64,000 nucleotides of DNA from Gammaproteobacteria bacterium (lineage in GTDB: Bacteria; Pseudomonadota; Gammaproteobacteria; HK1): the NCBI GenBank assembly GCA_012103455.1, contig WLWT01000003.1, positions 372,001 through 436,000 of the forward strand, read 5' to 3'. Below, in pieces: positions 7,765-17,064 of this stretch; position 1 is the stretch's first letter, and each line of letters begins with the position of its first letter. The notes under the pieces were generated by a model, which had not been told where the DNA came from, searched no databases, and was given only the letters and a program-made list of their open reading frames with translations. The position numbers and the translations under genes were made by a program.

Positions 7765-10700
7765 TTATCCAGCTTGAGTCAATAAATCAGCCGCAATCGC
7801 ATCGGCATCCGCCAATGCGGTAGAACCCAGCCAAAACCGCTTTTTCCTGGGTTTCACCAGATAGAGCACATCATCAATAAAAACTCGTAGATCGGGGATC
7901 AGTTGAAAATTTCCGGGCATATGCTGTGGCAAGGCATCCCATATTTTTGTGAGCACGGCATCCATATCATTAGTTTGATTGTTATTGAAGTATTTTTTAT
8001 TTTTATCGTTGCTCAGTTGCACACCAATCACCACCAGATCAGGTGATGTACCCACTAATTCCACCACTGCTTGGTAGGGTTTTTCCAGCCAATGGCATAA
8101 ACTCTGTACCAGCCATTTTGCGTAAAATGACCAGTCTTGTTCATTGGCATCTTTCCACAAAGTAGGGATGGTTTTTGAGCTTGAACGTGGCTGCATACTG
8201 GGAATAACATATTTCAGTGTATCTTCAATAAGTAGGATGTCAGCTTGATCTAAGCCAAAGTATTGGTAGATGATCTGGTCAACCGTTTGCATCTGGTTGG
8301 TAATCTCAGCCTGTAGCAAATTGTCTTTGCGTTGCAATAACCCGTCAATCAATTGTATGGCTTGATCGAATGCACGGTTCGATTGGTGTTTATGGCTTGT
8401 GTCGTCAGGCATGAGGAATGGAATATACAATAGTTGTTCCTGGTGGACTTTAGCTCGCTCCATACCGGTATTTGAACTGTTATGAAACAAAAACCAGGCA
8501 ACCAAAGAGCTGTTTAACAGGACGGTTAAAAATTTGGCCGTTTTTTCATCTTCTTTGTCAAAACTGATTGCCTGAATAGAGTGCCTAAAACTGAGATTCT
8601 GGACACAGTAGCTTGCTCGTAGTCTCCCGGATGCCCCTATTCCTTGTGGAATTAAAATAGAGGGGGCTTTGAAGCCCCGTTCAAAGCCTTTGCGACGAAC
8701 GGTTTCTGTTGGCCATGGTGCGTTTAGATTCTGGCGTAACACTAAAGGTTCGAATGCCTGTATATCCAAATGAGGTATTTGTGTCACCAGCGATGAATAT
8801 GAAGGTGTATAACTTGGATTTGCTAGGTTATGCTCTTGAGCAGGTATGAATCCTTGTCCAATAATCCACTTTTCATGTTTGACATTGATTTTTTTCTTGG
8901 AATTTTGATAGGTTATCAATCTACCTTCAAGCCGAGGTAGGCTGGATAGGTACTGAAATAATTTGGCATCGGGCGTCTGCATCCACATCCGGCGTTTCAG
9001 CAACAATGGATCATCCTTGACAAGTTGTATGGGTAATCTGGCCTGGTCAGCCGTACTGAGCATCATCAAGCGTTTTGTCTTTAGGTTCAGGTCTGCTTTT
9101 GGCGTCCAGTAATCAAATCGGTAATACGGCTTATCCGCACATTTTGGTTTGTAGATGGCCAGTGCTGCCGGGGCATCCCCGCCTGCAAAAAGTTGAAAAC
9201 GAGTATCAGCAAAGTTGATGATGCGGATAAGATGTGCATCGTTTAACCATTGTGATCGCGTAGCAATAAAAGGCTGGCTGTGGTTGGTTAACAGGCTGGT
9301 TGCTTTTAACAGTAGAACAACAACACCGTGCTGCCGAATATGGGCGAGTGCTTTCCAGGTAAACCCCCAGGCGATTTCCTTGGCGGGCATTTTATATCCA
9401 TATGTCTTGCACCATTGCTCAGCACTTTTTTGGTCGCCACGCCGGCTGACCCATGGGGGATTGCCAATCACCAAGTCATATTGCTTGTTTTCATGAGGCA
9501 CCGTGAAGAAATCTACCGCGTTTAGTGTTTTTCCGCATAGCTTGGGTAACAAGCGGCCTTTTCCCATCAGTGCCAAGATTTCTGATGGCCGCGTATTTTC
9601 AAGCAGGGCAATATATAGCGAGAAGGCAGCAACACGTATCGCCTCTTTTTTGATATCAAGCCCGTGCAGCCGATTTAACATCGATAATAAGGCCGGCCAT
9701 GTGGGGCGTTGTTGGTGATGGCTTACCTTCCACTCATCAACCATTTTTGCAAAAAAACGAACCAGGAAAATTCCTGAACCACAGGCTGGATCAAAATAAT
9801 GCCCCTGTTTTTTTTGCTTCTCTGAAAGTGTTGACCATGCTTGTTCAGTCACCAGATCAGCCAGAAACATGGGGGTATAGTAGGCACCGGATGTTCGTTT
9901 GGTGACTGGGTCGAATCCAAGAAAACGACCATAGACAGCACTGATCAGGCCAATTGGAACGAACCTGAAATCATAAGGCCAGAACTGATATTGTCCTGAA
10001 TCTAAACGAATGTTGCCAGCACGAAATTCGGCAATCATTTCAATATGCCCGGTATTGATGGTTTCAAGCGGTTCTTTTTCATCGAAAGAACAGGGGGCAA
10101 CAAACAAGTCGCCATTAAAATGCTTTTTCAGCAGTTTGAACAACTTTAAGAACTCATCTGGACAGCCATCAGCAAGCAAGGATTTTAGTGAATTAATACC
10201 AGGATTAATTGTTGCCTTTTGGAAATATCTGGCATTAATGATGCCCTTATCTTCCAAATAAGCAATAAACATGACCTGCATCAATAATGCCTGTGCGGAC
10301 GCAAGTGGCATGTTTTTCGCCACTAAGCTTTTTACTGTGGCTTCGAGGTTACCTAACAATACTTGGTCAACCCGGTAGTCGGGTTTGAATTTTTTTTCAT
10401 GTTCGGCAATGAATCGACCTGATTCGACGCCGAATACCAAATTCTTGAGTTCCAGTGCGTCGTTAACAAGGTTCAGGATGTGTACGAGTTTATCCGCCAG
10501 ATCACCATCAAGTGATGGGAGCTGGGCTAATGAATAGGCGCGTAATGTATCACCTGTGATGACGACTAACAGTGAAACAAGCCCTTGGTTCCATAATGCT
10601 TTATGGATTTGATTAATTTCATTCTGGTTAAAATTTTCTTGCACCAGAAAAGCGATGGTTGGAACATTCGAGACACAGTGTATTGCAGCCAAGCCGAGTT

Positions 10701-10836
10701 CGTCGAAGGATTGGCGTATTAAAGTACCGTGAGGGATAGCGCTTAGATTATCCGATGGTTGAATAAACTCAGGAGGAGTACGTTGCCCCAAGCGCAACGT
10801 GTCCAACCATTGTGTTGTTACCATGTTAACCGACAT
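7765..10836 (-). CDS. N6-adenine DNA methylase (Eco57I/type IIG-like)
   Basis: 1023-residue methyltransferase. The SAM-binding motif FDPACGSGIFLVRF is at about residue 350, preceded by SGAYYTP, and the catalytic N6-adenine motif NPPW is at about residue 460 in VIGNPPWVSRRG. A long N-terminal region (about 330 residues) and a C-terminal half of about 500 residues that probably includes target recognition give the architecture of Eco57I/type IIG or type ISP-like enzymes. No nuclease motif was seen in the N-terminus, fitting the separate nuclease gene downstream. It overlaps by 11 nt the end of a truncated upstream frame, so it was once translated from a longer operon. AT-rich codon usage is unlike the neighbours. 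Confidence 0.8.
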   Translation of the reverse strand: MSVNMVTTQWLDTLRLGQRTPPEFIQPSDNLSAIPHGTLIRQSFDELGLAAIHCVSNVPTIAFLVQENFNQNEINQIHKALWNQGLVSLLVVITGDTLRAYSLAQLPSLDGDLADKLVHILNLVNDALELKNLVFGVESGRFIAEHEKKFKPDYRVDQVLLGNLEATVKSLVAKNMPLASAQALLMQVMFIAYLEDKGIINARYFQKATINPGINSLKSLLADGCPDEFLKLFKLLKKHFNGDLFVAPCSFDEKEPLETINTGHIEMIAEFRAGNIRLDSGQYQFWPYDFRFVPIGLISAVYGRFLGFDPVTKRTSGAYYTPMFLADLVTEQAWSTLSEKQKKQGHYFDPACGSGIFLVRFFAKMVDEWKVSHHQQRPTWPALLSMLNRLHGLDIKKEAIRVAAFSLYIALLENTRPSEILALMGKGRLLPKLCGKTLNAVDFFTVPHENKQYDLVIGNPPWVSRRGDQKSAEQWCKTYGYKMPAKEIAWGFTWKALAHIRQHGVVVLLLKATSLLTNHSQPFIATRSQWLNDAHLIRIINFADTRFQLFAGGDAPAALAIYKPKCADKPYYRFDYWTPKADLNLKTKRLMMLSTADQARLPIQLVKDDPLLLKRRMWMQTPDAKLFQYLSSLPRLEGRLITYQNSKKKINVKHEKWIIGQGFIPAQEHNLANPSYTPSYSSLVTQIPHLDIQAFEPLVLRQNLNAPWPTETVRRKGFERGFKAPSILIPQGIGASGRLRASYCVQNLSFRHSIQAISFDKEDEKTAKFLTVLLNSSLVAWFLFHNSSNTGMERAKVHQEQLLYIPFLMPDDTSHKHQSNRAFDQAIQLIDGLLQRKDNLLQAEITNQMQTVDQIIYQYFGLDQADILLIEDTLKYVIPSMQPRSSSKTIPTLWKDANEQDWSFYAKWLVQSLCHWLEKPYQAVVELVGTSPDLVVIGVQLSNDKNKKYFNNNQTNDMDAVLTKIWDALPQHMPGNFQLIPDLRVFIDDVLYLVKPRKKRFWLGSTALADADAIAADLLTQAG

Positions 10837-11020
10837 TGGCTAATCCCAATGGTAGTTGGGCTTGTTGAGGTAAAATGCTTAGGTATTGATAGACAGGCGA
10901 TTGTACGGATTGTGGGTCTATAGTAATTCCTTCCTGTGAAATCTTGCCGGGCGCTCCCTGGAGCAACCTGTATTTAATCTTAGCACAGTTCCATGTTTTA
11001 AAAATAAGTTTGTGCAGGTT
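10826..11020 (-). pseudogene. Truncated upstream gene of the methylase operon
   Basis: A minus-strand frame ends at 10826, overlapping the methylase start, and is open back to the IS91-type end at 11021. Only the last about 60 codons remain (ending QAQLPLGLANVG); the 5' part has been replaced by the IS91 relic. The overlap shows it belonged to the same operon. The fragment is too short to recognise; it may have been a helicase, specificity or regulatory component. Confidence 0.5.
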
Positions 11021-11953
11021 GAGTATAGGAATAATAAACGCACTATTGCGTCTACTCAACGACTGAGTGGAGTAGCTTACAAACCATTGTTGAGCGAATC
11101 AGCGGGTGATTGAGCAGGCGTTTTGGATGCCAACCGTCTCTTTAGACCAGCCATGGGCCGGACATGTGTGGTCTGCTTTACTGGGCACAAGCGGACGCTC
11201 GCCGCACAATAACAACGCATCGGAACAAGCACGTGAATAGCTCCGCTTGCGGTGGCGCCCCACTGTTGGGTAACGCCCTGGGCTCGCTGGTTGTGGTTTT
11301 CTCCTTCAAGGGGTCAAGGATTTTGTTAATGACTGCCGGCTCTTCAATGCAGGCAATGACTTTCATGGCGCCACCGCAGGCACTGCACGTCTCTATATCG
11401 ATAGTGACAACCCGTTTCAGGCGTTGCGCCCACGTCATGGCGCCCACGTCATAGCTGCGCGGCGCTGCGAAACGGTTTGTGCTGCAACGGATCCCCTGGT
11501 TTTATTGCCTTTGCCCCGCTTGGCCGGTATCACCAACGCCCGGTGTTTACCGTTCGGCGCGAACAGGCCATGAAATCGGCTCAGGTTAACGCGGGGCCTG
11601 GGTACCAAGGCTGCTAGCTTGGCGATGAAATCCGAAGGCTCGAAAATTACCCGGGTGTACCATCCCGGTAGGGTGTCTTGAGCGGGTAACGAATCGTTCC
11701 ACTGGAGGTCGGTGTCAGGCGCTGTTGCGATACGGCGGGTCTATTGATATATCAACACAAGCGCGCTCCAGCTTGTCTCGTCGGTGAGGCTAAGCCACGC
11801 CCCCGCAGGCAGTGAAGAACCGGCCACTTTGGCCGCCTGCGCCGAATCATTGCCGTGCGCACATGGCCGTACAGTTTGCCAGGTGAAAACCTTGCGCCCC
11901 TGATGCGGCCCTATCGCAATACGATCAGTCATCGGCAATACGGTCAGTCATCG
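11021..11953 (-). mobile_element. IS91-family relic 2
   Basis: Begins with GAGTATAGGAATAATAAACG, as relic 1 does. The minus strand encodes the transposase C-terminus MTWAQRLKRVVTIDIETC-SACGGAMKVIACIEEPAVI (11447 downwards), upstream of it RVIFEPSDFIAKLAALVPR and FHGLFAPNGKHRALVIPAKR (about 11480-11670), and then RIAIGPHQGRKVF (about 11890-11940). This is the standard order of IS91 transposase motifs, but with frameshifts and a deletion. Tandem duplications of 14 bp (11426) and 19 bp (11916) have arisen inside it. Confidence 0.85.
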
Positions 11954-12434
11954 AGTGGCCGAACAACTGCTGCCAAACACCAGGTAGCTATTTTCGGCGT
12001 CCCGCTCAAGCAATCCTCTCCTTGCAAGGAACTGGACAACAGCGCTTTATCCGCAGTGGGTGACCACGTTGATCGTCATCGATTCAATGATGCAACCGAC
12101 CCCTGGGCGGACTTCCACACCGCGCGGGATCGGGCAAGGCAAGGGCCGTGCGTTCGACAGCCGGGAGGCTTATATCACTGGTGGCTCATATCACAGGTTT
12201 TAAGCTCCGGCCCGCTGGCACCTGCGCGCAAGAGTCTGTCGTGCGATATGTGGCGTATTACGCCTGCCGGCGGTTCCGGGTGGAAGAGGTCGCTTGCGTT
12301 AATTTATTGCTGGCAAGCGACGGGTCGTCCTACGCCACCGGTGCCTAAATCCCCGTTGAGGGTGGTTATGTGGCCAGCTAGGGGGATGGACCAGCGTAAC
12401 CGGCTGATTTCCCGGCATTGACTACTTCTGTCAT
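11954..12434 (+). pseudogene. Fragments including an SDR C-terminus
   Basis: No intact gene is visible. Within the plus strand, about 12277-12390 reads VEEVACVNLLLASDGSSYATGA, then a stop, then IPVEGGYVAS, which is the C-terminal signature of short-chain dehydrogenases (EEVAN-x2-LFLASD-x2-SY-x-TG...VDGG). An in-frame TAA interrupts it. The 300 bp before it give no recognisable product. This is the debris immediately left of the intact cassette copy. Confidence 0.45.
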
Positions 12435-12502
12435 GCCTACATTGAACTGCGAAGCGCAACAGTAAGGTTGCCAGGGTCGGTTTTTTCCGGGAGAACAGCG
12501 CA

Positions 12503-13132
12503 TTACGCTGGTCCGGCCCGGAGTGCCGCGGTTTGGGCGGCGGTGAGTGGCCGTAAGGGTTGGCCGCGCAGTAGCAGGAAGAGCTTGGCTGTCTCTTCTA
12601 GCTCTTCCGTCGCGTAGACGGCGTCTTTCAGGCTGGTGCCGGCCACCACCGGGCCGTGGTTGGCCAGCAGCACGGCGTGGTGTTTGGAGGCCATTTCGCC
12701 GACTACTTTGGCCAAGTCGGAAGCGCCGGGTGGGTAGTAGGGGAGCAGTGGCAAGTGGCCGATTTTCATGACGTAGTAAGCCGTCAGTGGCGGTAACACG
12801 TTCGTTGGGTCGATGCCATCAATGCAGCTCACGGCCACGGAATAGGTGGAGTGTAGGTGTACCACTGCGCCGGCTCTAGGGCGGGATCGGTACATCGTCA
12901 GATGGAGCGAGGACTCCTTGGTCGGCTGGTGGCCGTGGCGCCATGCACCGGTGTCATCGAGTTTGGCGAGGGTGGCGGGATCGATGCCGCCCATGGATAC
13001 GCCGGTGGGGGTCATCAACCAACCGTCGTCTAGCCGCACGCTGATGTTGCCGCTTGCCCCGAAGGTGAGTCCTCTGTCGAATAGCGACTTGGCCATGGAG
13101 GCGATGTGCTCGCGTGCCGAAGATTCATTCAT
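12503..13132 (-). CDS. Class II aldolase/adducin family protein, copy 2 (OtnC-like)
   Basis: 209 residues; same ASGNIS, HLHS and ANHGPVV motifs as copy 1, from which it differs by three substitutions. It likely catalyses a metal-dependent retro-aldol cleavage or decarboxylation of a phosphorylated or free hydroxyacid. Divergently oriented to the SAF/UxaA/Ldh operon, sharing a 204-bp regulatory spacer with the conserved palindrome. This is the copy in the intact locus and the better candidate for function. Confidence 0.85.
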   Translation of the reverse strand: MNESSAREHIASMAKSLFDRGLTFGASGNISVRLDDGWLMTPTGVSMGGIDPATLAKLDDTGAWRHGHQPTKESSLHLTMYRSRPRAGAVVHLHSTYSVAVSCIDGIDPTNVLPPLTAYYVMKIGHLPLLPYYPPGASDLAKVVGEMASKHHAVLLANHGPVVAGTSLKDAVYATEELEETAKLFLLLRGQPLRPLTAAQTAALRAGPA

Positions 13133-13162
13133 GTTGGCGAATGTCCACGATTAACAGGAAAT

Positions 13163-13177
13163 CGTGAAAAAATCACG
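13163..13177. promoter_or_regulatory. Inverted repeat CGTGA-N5-TCACG, likely operator
   Basis: The copy-2 version of the site at 1543. Here the arms extend to TCGTGA/TCACGA, giving a longer perfect inverted repeat around AAAAA. It is 30 bp upstream of the aldolase start, in the divergent promoter region. The better symmetry in the intact cassette supports a functional operator. Confidence 0.6.
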
Positions 13178-13336
13178 AAATTCCGTGCTGACAGATTTTT
13201 GTGATTATCAACACCGGGCGCGAAATATTGCGAAAAAGAAGCCCTAAAAACAACTGCTTATTTGTTTGACTGCCCGGTGAACCCCGAATTGGCTACACTG
13301 TGTGGCCTCATTGATGGGCTACGCGATGGACTGGGT

Positions 13337-13630
13337 GTGGACAAGACCGTTGTGTTGCATGAGGTTGACAATGTTGCCACCAGCCTGGGCATGCTTGAGC
13401 GGGGCACCGTCGTTAATCTGCCTGACGCAGGGCCGTTGACTGTTTTAGATGCCGTTCCGTTCGGTCACAAGTTGGCGTTGTCGGACATCGAACCGGGCGG
13501 TGACATCGTTAAGTATGGGCAAGTGATAGGGCGGGCCACGAGGCGTATCGAGCGCGGTGAGTGGGTACACACTCACAATGTTGAAAGCGCCCGGGCCAGA
13601 GGGGATATAGCCGGCGGAGGGCGCGACTAA
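13337..13630 (+). CDS. SAF-domain small subunit of UxaA/SuyA-type lyase, copy 2
   Basis: About 97 residues from the GTG at 13337; a longer frame opens at 13262 but its extra N-terminal part is not conserved with copy 1. Contains FGHKLALSDI, YGQVIGRAT and HTHNVES. The TAA stop overlaps the ATG of the large-subunit gene (TAATG). SAF domains of this family sit beside the catalytic UxaA domain and help bind or position the hydroxyacid substrate. Confidence 0.75.
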   Translation: MDKTVVLHEVDNVATSLGMLERGTVVNLPDAGPLTVLDAVPFGHKLALSDIEPGGDIVKYGQVIGRATRRIERGEWVHTHNVESARARGDIAGGGRD

Positions 13631-14790
13631 TGGCCGCTTTCAGCTTCATGGGCTTCAGGCGGCCTGATGGCCGGGTGGGGGTGCGCAATCAAGTGGCGAT
13701 TGTGTCGGCGATGGACAATACCAATCCCAGCGCCGCGCGCATCGGCGCGATGGTTGCCGGTACCGTGGTGCTATCGACGCCGTTTGGCCGCGGGCAGATC
13801 GGGCATGACTTCGACGTTACCCTGCGCACGCTGGCCGGCCTCGCCAGCCATCCGAACATCGCTGCCGTGCTGGTGCTCGGTTTGAGTCTCAAAGCGGGCG
13901 AGCCACTGGCGGCCCGGATCGCGAAGACGGCTAAGCCGGTTGCAGTGCTGGGCCTGCAAGATGTGGGCAGCGCCACTTGGTTGACCGCCCGTGGCGTGCA
14001 AGCCGCCGCCCGATTGGTGGCGGATGCATCGGAGTTGCAGCGCGAGCCCTGCGATCTGTGCGAGTTGGTGGTGGCAGTGGAGTGTGGCGGTTCGGATACC
14101 ACGTCCGGTTTGGCCTCGAATCCCGCCGTGGGCCGGTTCGCTGATCGGCTAGTGGATGTCGGTGGCACTGTCATCTTATCGGAGCCGGCTGAATTCATGG
14201 GCGCCGAACACCTGCTGGCGGCGCGCACCGTCAACGCGGCAGACGCCCGACGCATTGACGATATGGTGCGCTGGTTTGAAGACGAAGCGAGGCGCAACGG
14301 CGTCGATATGCGCGGCACCAATCCAACCGCGGACAACATCGAAGGCGGGCTCACCACGTTGGAGGAGAAATCCCTAGGGGCTATCGCCAAAGGCGGCACC
14401 CGCCCCATCGTGGAAGTCGTCGAGTACGCCGAGGCGCCTAGCCGTAAGGGTTTGGTGGTTATGAATACCCCCTCGGCCGCCTGTGAATCGATGACCGGCT
14501 TGGTTGCTGGTGGTGCGCAGATCATCGTTTTCTCGACCGGGCGCGGGAACGCCATCGGCGCGCCGGTGGCGCCCACCGTCAAGGTGACGGGTAACCCGCA
14601 TACGGCGGCTGGCATGGCGGAGCATATCGATGTGGATGTAAGCGGCATCTTGAGTTCCGGTCTGGGGCTGGACGATGCGGGTGAACTGGTGTGGCGGCAG
14701 GTGGGCAAGGTGGCCGGTGGCAAGCTGACCCGCTGTGAAATTTTGTATGAGCAGCAGCTTTCGGTGAGCCGCTTCGGGCCGTCGGTGTAG
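13630..14790 (+). CDS. UxaA family lyase/dehydratase large subunit (SuyB-like), copy 2
   Basis: 386 residues with the same landmarks as copy 1 (RRPDGRVGVRN, ECGGSDTTSGL, GGLTTLEEKSLG, EHIDVDVSGIL). Differences from copy 1 are T/A, I/L, Q/R, A/V and S/N at scattered positions, none in the landmark motifs. It is translationally coupled to the SAF subunit and followed 35 bp later by the Ldh-type dehydrogenase. The likely role is elimination (water or sulfite) from a 2-hydroxyacid; the substrate is unresolved. Confidence 0.85.
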   Translation: MAAFSFMGFRRPDGRVGVRNQVAIVSAMDNTNPSAARIGAMVAGTVVLSTPFGRGQIGHDFDVTLRTLAGLASHPNIAAVLVLGLSLKAGEPLAARIAKTAKPVAVLGLQDVGSATWLTARGVQAAARLVADASELQREPCDLCELVVAVECGGSDTTSGLASNPAVGRFADRLVDVGGTVILSEPAEFMGAEHLLAARTVNAADARRIDDMVRWFEDEARRNGVDMRGTNPTADNIEGGLTTLEEKSLGAIAKGGTRPIVEVVEYAEAPSRKGLVVMNTPSAACESMTGLVAGGAQIIVFSTGRGNAIGAPVAPTVKVTGNPHTAAGMAEHIDVDVSGILSSGLGLDDAGELVWRQVGKVAGGKLTRCEILYEQQLSVSRFGPSV

Positions 14791-14825
14791 TGTGAAGGAC
14801 GTTTTTTCTTTCCCTGGAGATCTCG

Positions 14826-15836
14826 ATGTCGATGGTGAATCTGTCACTCGCGCAACTGCACGAGTTGACCCGCTCGGTACTGCGCGCCAACAACACGAGT
14901 GAGGCCAATGCGCAGGCGGTGGCGCGGGCGCTGGTGGCGGCCGAGGCGGATGGACAAAAAGGACATGGCGCGTCGCGTATTCCGTCGTACGCGGCCCAGT
15001 CCCGCAGCGGCAAGGTCGATGGTTTTGCGGCACCGTCGTGCACCGAGATCGGGCCGGGCGCGGTGCGTATCGATGCCCGCTGCGGTTTCGCCTACCCGGC
15101 GCTTGAGTTGGCCATAGAGGCGTTGCGCCAGCGGGCGCCTGAGTCGGTGGTTGCGCTCGCCTCTATCGGCAACTCGCATCACTCCGGCGTCGCCGCCCAC
15201 CACGTGGCGCCGTTGGCGAAAGCCGGTCTCATCGGTTTGAGCTTTGGCAATGGTCCCCAGGGCATTGCGCCGTGGGGGGGTAACAAAGGGCTCTTCGGTA
15301 CCAACCCTGTCGCTTTCGCCGCGCCTAGAGCGCAGGCGCCGCCGCTGGTGATCGATATGAGCCTCAGCAAGGTGGCCAGGGGCAAGGTCAACGTGGCGGC
15401 GCAGCGCGGGGAGTTTATACCCGAAGGCTGGGCGCTTGATGCGCACGGCGCGCCCACCACCGATCCCAAGGCCGCCCTGGCCGGGACCATGCTGCCCATG
15501 GGGGATGCCAAGGGGGCGCAGCTTGTGTTGATGGTGGAGATTTTGGCGGGGGCGTTGTCGGCGTCTAACTTCGGTTATGAGGCGTCGTCGTTTTTCGCTG
15601 GCGAGGGCGATCCGCCACGGGCGGGGCAACTGCTGCTGGCCATCGCTCCCGATGAACTGTCTGCCGGCACTTTCGCGGGCCGCGTCGGCGAGCTGTGCGA
15701 GGCGATACTGGCACAGCCCGGCACCCGTTTACCCGGGACATCGAGTCTGGCGGCGCGGGCCAAAGCCGAGCAATCGGGTGTCGATTTACCGCAGGCGCTG
15801 TACCGGGAACTGTTGCAGCTAGGCGGCGGCAGTTGA
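14826..15836 (+). CDS. Ldh family (malate/L-lactate/sulfolactate) dehydrogenase
   Basis: 336-residue NAD(P)-dependent oxidoreductase of the LDH2/malate dehydrogenase (YlbC, ComC) superfamily. Visible landmarks are EADGQKGHGASRIPSY near residue 38, SIGNSHHSGVAAHHV with the catalytic His, GLSFGNGPQGIAPWGG and FGTNPVAFAAP. Family members oxidise 2-hydroxyacids such as malate, ureidoglycolate or (R)-sulfolactate. A GGAG ribosome-binding site precedes ATG 14826. Its position behind SuyAB-like subunits suggests it interconverts the hydroxy- and ketoacid forms of the lyase substrate. This is the complete version of the truncated gene at 3205. Confidence 0.85.
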   Translation: MSMVNLSLAQLHELTRSVLRANNTSEANAQAVARALVAAEADGQKGHGASRIPSYAAQSRSGKVDGFAAPSCTEIGPGAVRIDARCGFAYPALELAIEALRQRAPESVVALASIGNSHHSGVAAHHVAPLAKAGLIGLSFGNGPQGIAPWGGNKGLFGTNPVAFAAPRAQAPPLVIDMSLSKVARGKVNVAAQRGEFIPEGWALDAHGAPTTDPKAALAGTMLPMGDAKGAQLVLMVEILAGALSASNFGYEASSFFAGEGDPPRAGQLLLAIAPDELSAGTFAGRVGELCEAILAQPGTRLPGTSSLAARAKAEQSGVDLPQALYRELLQLGGGS

Positions 15837-15903
15837 TCGCTGGCGTGCTGAATGACAACGCTCAATTTAAATCTGCAACAACTTAAATCTGGAATAACGA
15901 CCA

Positions 15904-16929
15904 ATGACTCACTTCGATGTAGGGCTGCGGGACATCCCGCTTAAAGAGGTGGCCGCCGAGGCCCAGCGCTATGAAGCGATCGGCTTCGATACGGTGTGGA
16001 GCTTTGAAACCGCGCGCGATCCGTTTTTGCCGTTAACGCAGGTGGCCATGGCGACCGAGCGGCTGCGCTTCGGCACCAATATTGCCGTGGCCTTCGCCCG
16101 CAGTCCGTTCGTGACCGCGCAGTTGGCATGGGAGCTTCAGGCGATGAGCGGGGGGCGTATGGTGCTCGGTTTGGGCACGCAAGTGCGGGCCCATGTGGAG
16201 CGGCGTTTTTCCATGCAATTCGACCATCCGGCGGCGCGGGTGACGGATTACATAGACACTCTGCGCGCCGTGTGGCGCACCTTTCAAGATGGCGACAAGC
16301 CGTCGCACCGCGGTCCTTTCTACCAGTTCACCGCGATCAACGATTTCTTCAATCCGGGGCCGATCGAGCATCCCGAGATCCCGGTTTACCTGGCTGGGGT
16401 CAATGAGCGAATGTGCCAGGCCGCCGGTGAGGTGGCCGATGGTTTTCAAGTGCATCCTATGCACTCCCCCGGCTATATCAACGATGTGGTGCGGCCATCG
16501 TTGCGCGAGGGGGCGGCGAAGCGGGGCCGCGATGCGGATGCCATGATCTTGCATATACCGGTGTTCGCCATCAGCGGGGAGACCGAGGCTGAGCGCATGG
16601 AGGGTGAAATGTCGGTGCGCCGCCAGGTGGCGTTTTATGCGTCGACGCCTAGCTACCGGCGTTTCCTCGAATATCACGATTGCATGGGCGTGGCCAAGGA
16701 ACTCAGTGCTCTCATGCGCCGGGGGGATGTGCAGAGCATGCCCCGCCTGGTGCCGGACGCGCTGATGGCAGCGGTGGCCGTTCACGGCAATGGCGCGGCA
16801 CTGGGACGGGCGCTGAAAGCCCGTTGCCGGGCGGCGGGCGTGCAAAGCGGTTCGCTGTATCGGTCCATCATGCCGGACACGCCAGCAGGTGAGTGGCAGG
16901 GGGTTGTTAACGCGTTCAAGGCTGCTTGA
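15904..16929 (+). CDS. LLM class flavin/F420-dependent oxidoreductase
   Basis: 341-residue luciferase-like TIM-barrel protein. It reads AQRYEAIGFDTVWSFETA near the N-terminus, RLRFGTNIAVAFARSPF, and GGRMVLGLGTQV, a set typical of the TIGR03617-like F420-dependent subfamily. Family members oxidise or reduce small organic substrates using F420 or FMN. It follows the Ldh gene by 67 bp on the same strand and may belong to the same catabolic operon. It lies outside the duplicated block, so it is single copy. The cofactor cannot be decided from sequence alone. Confidence 0.8.
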   Translation: MTHFDVGLRDIPLKEVAAEAQRYEAIGFDTVWSFETARDPFLPLTQVAMATERLRFGTNIAVAFARSPFVTAQLAWELQAMSGGRMVLGLGTQVRAHVERRFSMQFDHPAARVTDYIDTLRAVWRTFQDGDKPSHRGPFYQFTAINDFFNPGPIEHPEIPVYLAGVNERMCQAAGEVADGFQVHPMHSPGYINDVVRPSLREGAAKRGRDADAMILHIPVFAISGETEAERMEGEMSVRRQVAFYASTPSYRRFLEYHDCMGVAKELSALMRRGDVQSMPRLVPDALMAAVAVHGNGAALGRALKARCRAAGVQSGSLYRSIMPDTPAGEWQGVVNAFKAA

Positions 16930-17064
16930 GCGCGGCCGCCCGGCGTCCCGAATGGTGCGGGAATTCTGCACAGAGGACATCCCCAACGCCGGGCGCAGAC
17001 CCATTTAGAGCATCGGTCAGGCTAATCAAGCCAGAGCAATCCCGGCGGATCCATCCCGGCTGGA

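Larger units (their letters stand above)
12435..15546. repeat. Large duplication, copy 2 (intact)
   Basis: Matches 814-3925 at an offset of 11,621 bp. Here the dehydrogenase gene continues intact beyond the right limit of the match and is followed by an LLM-class oxidoreductase, so this copy is probably the original locus. Confidence 0.95.

Noticed and set aside
11855..12421. 188-codon plus-strand frame
   Set aside because: It runs across the IS91 relic and SDR debris without recognisable motif or ribosome-binding site, and the recognised SDR signature is in another frame.
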